A DNA stretch of 36,681 bases, taken from the NCBI RefSeq assembly GCF_012277075.1, contig NZ_JAAXMT010000012.1, positions 1-36,681 on the forward strand. The letters are read 5' to 3'. Shown piece by piece: positions 35,938 through 36,681 of the stretch. This DNA is from Streptococcus alactolyticus. Its GTDB lineage: Bacteria > Bacillota > Bacilli > Lactobacillales > Streptococcaceae. The position numbers were made by a program, and so were the translations under genes. The first letter of the stretch is position 1; every line of letters begins with the position of its first letter. The notes beneath the pieces are model-generated. The model was not told the origin of the DNA, searched no databases, and was given only the letters and a program-made list of their open reading frames with translations.

Positions 35938-35967
35938 AGTCTATCAAACTTAGAGCAACTTTCCCAA
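35938..35967 (-). promoter_or_regulatory. Promoter of the ABC operon
   Basis: Minus strand: -35 TTGGGA (35962-35967), 18-nt spacer, -10 TAGACT (35938-35943). It is weak alone, as expected for an activated promoter. An alternative, TTGATA with TGCTATAAA (about 35977-36004), overlaps the CYS-box. Confidence 0.6.
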
Positions 35968-35978
35968 TACATATTTTT

Positions 35979-36005
35979 TATAGCACTGATAAGAAAAAAC
36001 TATCA
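35979..36005 (-). promoter_or_regulatory. CYS-box (CmbR/CysR operator) upstream of the ABC operon
   Basis: On the minus strand TGATA (36001-36005), 9 nt, TATCA (35987-35991), 3 nt, then CTATA (35979-35983), a 3/5 match to the third half-site. Spacing equals that at cysK, and both boxes end exactly 35 nt before the -10. Confidence 0.7.
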
Positions 36006-36029
36006 AAACCATAAGCACAAAAATTGACA

Positions 36030-36064
36030 AAAAAAGACCTGAAACAAGCGTCGCAGATCTCTTT
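36030..36064 (-). terminator. Terminator of the DEAD-box helicase gene
   Basis: An 11-bp stem with two wobbles (arms 36031-36041 and 36054-36064), then TTTTTTTG on the minus strand. It is about 75 nt beyond the helicase stop. Confidence 0.75.
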
Positions 36065-36139
36065 GAGGATTATATAATCATCGCAACAGATGATAGAGGA
36101 TCATTTAGCTGGGAACAAGGTTTGGTTCCACCACATATC

Positions 36140-36681
36140 TTAGAAAGTTTGTTTTTTGGCTTTACGTTCTGCACGTCCTTTGGCACGGTTAGCCGCACGA
36201 CGCTCACGTTTACGTTTTTCTTCAACCTTCCATTGGATTTTTTTCTTATAACCCGGTTTGATTTTTTTCTTTTTCTTCTTAACCAAACCAATCATTTCAG
36301 TATCTAATTTTTGATACGATTTTTCACGATTGGCACGGCGGTCTCGGTCATAGGTGTCTTGGAATTCGCCATTTTTAAGGACTTTTGGCACAAAGGTAAT
36401 TCCCATTTTTTCCAATTCACGAATATCTGAATCATCGCTTGGTTGGTAAAGGGTAATTGCAACGCCGCTTAGACCATTACGACCTGTACGCCCAACACGG
36501 TGCACAAAGAAGGACAAATCTTGCGGAATGGCATCATTGATAACATGACTAACCCCTTCAATATCAATACCACGCGCAGCCAAGTCAGTCGCCACCACAT
36601 ATTCATAAGCCATGTTTTTGATTTGGTTCATGGTACGCTTGCGTTCTCTTGGCGGAATGTCACCGCCGATTTTAGCCACTT
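36140..36681 (-). CDS. cshB: DEAD-box RNA helicase, C-terminal part (gene cut by window edge)
   Basis: The C-terminal ~180 residues of a DEAD-box ATP-dependent RNA helicase; the N-terminal RecA domain lies beyond the right edge. Visible are motif V ATDLAARGIDI and motif VI HRVGRTGR of the second RecA domain, then a strongly basic tail (KKKKKKIKPGYKKK and RKRERRAANRAKGRAERKAKK) that should bind RNA. The basic tail and LEKMGITFVPKVLKNGEF resemble CshB of Firmicutes, a cold-tolerance and RNA-decay or ribosome-assembly helicase. The CshB assignment is moderately sure; the helicase family is certain. Confidence 0.9.
   Translation of the reverse strand, partial: VAKIGGDIPPRERKRTMNQIKNMAYEYVVATDLAARGIDIEGVSHVINDAIPQDLSFFVHRVGRTGRNGLSGVAITLYQPSDDSDIRELEKMGITFVPKVLKNGEFQDTYDRDRRANREKSYQKLDTEMIGLVKKKKKKIKPGYKKKIQWKVEEKRKRERRAANRAKGRAERKAKKQTF

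Overview
The window is a chromosomal segment of a low-GC Gram-positive coccus, almost certainly a Streptococcus. The case rests on linkage of many single-copy genes with streptococcal hallmarks: comFA-comFC-hpf, liaFSR beside a HAD/cyclophilin fusion and stkP-pppL, mapZ beside an RNA methyltransferase, rnpB and gpsB, ypsA divergent from recU-pbp1a, and a DUF4059 gene beside trxB. Species cannot be fixed by eye; a bovis/equinus-type or related streptococcus would fit. I see no prophage, insertion sequence, CRISPR array or tRNA. About 90% is coding, and most genes lie on the minus strand.

Layout. 1-110: minus-strand promoters firing out of the left edge, probably for an rRNA operon. 115-2766: hpf and the late-competence operon comFA-comFC. 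2822-4476: yigZ-like gene and cysK on the plus strand, cysK preceded by a full CmbR-type CYS-box. 4563-8742: liaF-liaS-liaR, then a HAD phosphatase/cyclophilin fusion and an S1 RNA-binding protein. 8885-17311: long housekeeping operon gmk-rpoZ-priA-fmt-rsmB-pppL-stkP. 17468-19730: rny and divergent luxS. 19789-20553: acetoin/diacetyl reductase with a cre site in its promoter. 20718-24457: gpsB, rnpB, RNA methyltransferase, mapZ. 24578-28109: ypsA and divergent recU-pbp1a. 28220-32005: pepC and the NAD-salvage pair pncB-nadE. 32186-33390: DUF4059 gene and trxB. 33468-35907: a polar amino acid ABC transporter, read here as cystine uptake. 36140-36681: the 3' part of a DEAD-box RNA helicase gene.

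The genes cluster by theme. Wall growth and division: StkP and its phosphatase PppL, MapZ (a StkP substrate in pneumococcus), GpsB, the class A PBP1a, YpsA, and the LiaFSR envelope-stress system. RNA handling: RNase Y, RNase P RNA, the S1 protein, the DEAD helicase, RsmB and the THUMP methyltransferase. Sulfur and redox: cysK and the ABC transporter share a CYS-box/promoter architecture with exactly 35 nt between box and -10, plus LuxS and TrxB.

No wholly new system is evident. The most informative non-coding signals are the two matched CYS-boxes, a perfect palindrome inside the gmk promoter, a palindrome at the liaF promoter, a near-leaderless competence promoter at comFA, the cre site at the acetoin reductase, and the outward promoters at the left edge.
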